29,863 bases of DNA from a virus, in the IMG/VR virus record IMGVR_UViG_3300006810_000251, positions 1 to 29,863 of that record, one strand, 5' to 3'. Below the pieces are notes generated by a model. It was not told where the DNA came from and ran no database searches. It saw only the letters and a program-made list of their open reading frames with translations. The position numbers and the translations under genes are program-made. Positions 28,017 to 29,863 of the stretch are shown in pieces. Within the stretch, counting starts at the first letter, position 1, and the number at the start of each line of letters is the position of its first letter.

Positions 28017-29863
28017 CCGCGCTTTCCTGCGATGGTGGAGGTTCCTGGCGTCCGGTACTCCACTTCCCAGCCCACCACCAGCAGGTCATCCGTGGTGGAT
28101 ACCTCGAGCGCGAACCACGCACAGGATTGCTGGGCCACGCCGATACGGAGCGGGACCAGCTGGGTGTCCTCCCAGACTGCGGAGCCGATGGTGGCGGAGT
28201 CGAACACGGGGAGGTTCTGGGCGTCGGGAGGCTGGGCCAGGTAGGGGCGGCAGGTCAGGCCCTCCCGCTGGAAGTCCTTGTAGGCCTCCGCGGTGATGTT
28301 GACGGAACCCGTAGTCATGGCCCACAGCGTGGCGTACTGGACGCGCTTCTGGAGCTGGGCGTCCCCCAGGTCCAGCCAGGCCGTCTTCATGATGCTGGTG
28401 GGCGGTCCGTTCTCCACGTAGGCGTCCTCCACGATGGCCCCGCCCATGGTCCGGCGGGAGCTGATGACGAACAGGCCCGCCGGGTCATTGTTCCCCGGCG
28501 TGGTGCCCGTGTTGTGGCCGAAGACCAGCGCCCCGTTGTGGAGGCGGTCCAGGGACCCCACGGGGAAGCCGGTACGCATGGACCAGCCTTCTTTCTCCGT
28601 GTGGAACACCACGCCCAGGTTCGGGCGGTCGTTCCCGTCCACTGGGATGTAACAGTGGTAGGCCCGGTCCATCGGGGAGTACCGGCCCACCGCCCTGGCC
28701 GCACAGTCCGGGGTGAGGCGGCGAAGCGTCCGTTTGATGGGCTCAGACAGGCGTAGCACCTGCATCTCTGAGCCACCATCGAACCCGCCCTGGAGCGCGT
28801 ACACGCCGTCCTGGGCCAGGAAGACCACACCCAGCCCAGGGACCTGGTCAACCGTGTGGGGGGAGCGGCAGGCCACCTGGGACGTGACCGTGGTGGCCTG
28901 GAACCCGCTGGCGTAGTCGCCAGACACCACGTCCACGCCGTTCTCCCGCAGGACCACGAGGACCCGGTAGTGGGCGAACAGGCGCACCACAGCGCCACCC
29001 GGGGCGGACAGGCGGATGTAATCCGCGCCTCCGAACTGGTCAGGCAGTCCCGGCTTGGAGAAGTACAGCGTGTTCGCGTCCGCGGGGCCACCATCCAGGA
29101 ACAGGCAGTCCTGGTAGACGGCTGCCGTCCCAGCTCGAGGAGACGGCAGGGGGACGGAGTCCGTAATGGGCGGAGCCAGCGCACCCACGGCCGTGGACCT
29201 GTACGGGTCGAACCACAGCGCATCGGTGTTGTTGCGGATGGTGTCCAGCAGGTACAGGTCCGTGTCTGCGTACGTCGGACTGTCTGGGCTTACGTTCTGG
29301 GTCCGGTAGACCCGGCGGGCCACGGTCCCCTCTGGTCCGGTCGGCAGCTCCATGGCCACGCAGTACCGGAACCCCTCCGTGTTCTTCTCGAGCTGCCAGG
29401 ACACCTCCGCCACGTCCGATAGCGGGGACTCGCTCCCGTTCCCCAGCAGGAAGGACACGCGGTAGCGGAACTGGGCAGCGTTGCCGGCCACCGTTGCGGA
29501 GGGGGCGGTAGCAAAGCCCAGGCCGTACGCCTTGGGGCGGCTGATGGCTCCAGGCTGGTCTGGCCACCACAGTGTCACACTGTCACCCGTGACCGTGTTG
29601 GCGGAAGCTGGGCCGGCGCCGGTCGTGCTGGTGATGGTCTGCACGTCCAGCAGGCCGGGAGCGGCTGCCTGGGCCGCCCAGCCCAGGGGGCGGAGGACAC
29701 CAACACCCACAGCCACGGCCGCGTGGGTGGCGTCAGGCAGGGGCCACGGGCGCACCACCACGGGAGTGTCCCGCCCATTGGTGACCCGGACGCCGTCCGC
29801 CCATGCTGTGTACTGGCTGGGGGCCTCACCGGGCGCTGGGATGGTGCGGCCGTCCTGAAGCCC
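28013..29863 (-). CDS. Tail nozzle / DNA-stabilisation-like protein, main part (start lies beyond the window edge)
   Basis: The reading frame is open right up to the window end, so the first GTG inside (29761) is not the true start. The homologous left-end copy shows about 138 more upstream residues beginning at position 789. The visible part is rich in beta-strand-like segments and Gly/Asn/Thr. It carries a motif seen in podovirus nozzle/stabilisation proteins around 28780-28840 (VFLAQDGVYALQGG), followed by SEPIKRTLRRLTPD and a DRAYHCYIPV repeat-like strand. It would form the lower tail through which DNA leaves. Its stop overlaps the ATG of the next gene by four bases (ATGA), so translation is probably coupled. 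The exact family is not certain. Confidence 0.7.
   Translation of the reverse strand, partial: GLQDGRTIPAPGEAPSQYTAWADGVRVTNGRDTPVVVRPWPLPDATHAAVAVGVGVLRPLGWAAQAAAPGLLDVQTITSTTGAGPASANTVTGDSVTLWWPDQPGAISRPKAYGLGFATAPSATVAGNAAQFRYRVSFLLGNGSESPLSDVAEVSWQLEKNTEGFRYCVAMELPTGPEGTVARRVYRTQNVSPDSPTYADTDLYLLDTIRNNTDALWFDPYRSTAVGALAPPITDSVPLPSPRAGTAAVYQDCLFLDGGPADANTLYFSKPGLPDQFGGADYIRLSAPGGAVVRLFAHYRVLVVLRENGVDVVSGDYASGFQATTVTSQVACRSPHTVDQVPGLGVVFLAQDGVYALQGGFDGGSEMQVLRLSEPIKRTLRRLTPDCAARAVGRYSPMDRAYHCYIPVDGNDRPNLGVVFHTEKEGWSMRTGFPVGSLDRLHNGALVFGHNTGTTPGNNDPAGLFVISSRRTMGGAIVEDAYVENGPPTSIMKTAWLDLGDAQLQKRVQYATLWAMTTGSVNITAEAYKDFQREGLTCRPYLAQPPDAQNLPVFDSATIGSAVWEDTQLVPLRIGVAQQSCAWFALEVSTTDDLLVVGWEVEYRTPGTSTIAGKRG
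29384..29863. repeat. Right copy of imperfect terminal direct repeat
   Basis: This is the partner of the repeat at 1-477, at about 94 % identity, ending with the same ten or more bases before the window stops. Nonsynonymous differences include LAD to WAD and GVLV to GVRV. It most likely represents a second strain variant of the same locus rather than a real gene duplication. Confidence 0.85.

Noticed and set aside
1-29863. Scarcity of CTAG (about five copies)
   Set aside because: CTAG is low in many bacteria and phages regardless of restriction, so it adds no information beyond the GATC observation.
1-29863. tRNA genes, CRISPR arrays, insertion sequences, integrase/attachment site
   Set aside because: No cloverleaf-like sequence, regular spacer array, transposase or integrase-like frame was seen on either strand.

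Overview
The window looks like one complete, small, high-GC tailed-phage genome of roughly 29.4 kb, opened inside a structural gene. The last ~480 bases repeat the first ~477 at about 94 % identity, in the same gene, with all length differences in whole codons. The natural reading is a circular or circularly permuted genome (one unit plus a slightly diverged overlap), probably from a virus population. There is no host chromosome, tRNA, CRISPR array or insertion sequence. Three large internal-virion-type proteins plus adaptor and nozzle proteins suggest a short-tailed (podovirus-like) virion. Such an ejection apparatus and an M15 peptidase endolysin fit a high-GC Gram-negative host, but this is inference.

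Layout. A divergent control region at about 11640-11729 separates two transcription units. Leftward (minus strand, continuing through the window ends) the order is: Xre-type repressor, a possible small ORF, a zinc-binding protein, a C5 cytosine methyltransferase, small and large terminase, portal, an acidic protein, a WYL-like small protein, scaffold, major capsid, decoration protein, head-tail adaptor and nozzle (split across the ends at 789..1 and 29863..28013). It continues with three related minor virion proteins, three ejection-type proteins (217, 620 and 1505 aa), two tail-fibre-type proteins, a small protein, a holin-like membrane protein, a protein with a very basic tail, and an M15 endolysin. 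Rightward (11730-15682) is a tight early operon: a tiny membrane protein, an unknown protein, an ERF single-strand-annealing protein, a zinc-finger protein, a coiled-coil protein, a tandem-HTH protein, a RuvC-like resolvase and two unknowns. The two units collide tail to tail and overlap by 22 bases at 15661-15682.

How it works together. ERF and the RuvC-like nuclease would recombine and resolve replicating DNA. No polymerase, helicase, primase or integrase is visible, so replication must lean on the host. The terminase packages DNA through the portal into a scaffold-built capsid. A phased TGTCC array just upstream of the small terminase gene is a candidate packaging or regulatory site. The repressor gene faces two matching 17-bp palindromes, probably its operators. 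Genes are packed with 1-4 base overlaps, and the few real gaps (2160-2240, 3715-3857, 9405-9569, 11640-11729) hold nearly all the regulatory-looking structure.

Sequence-wide, GATC is almost absent (5 copies by eye) while CTCGAG is common (37 by eye). This points to restriction/methylation pressure or a host signature.
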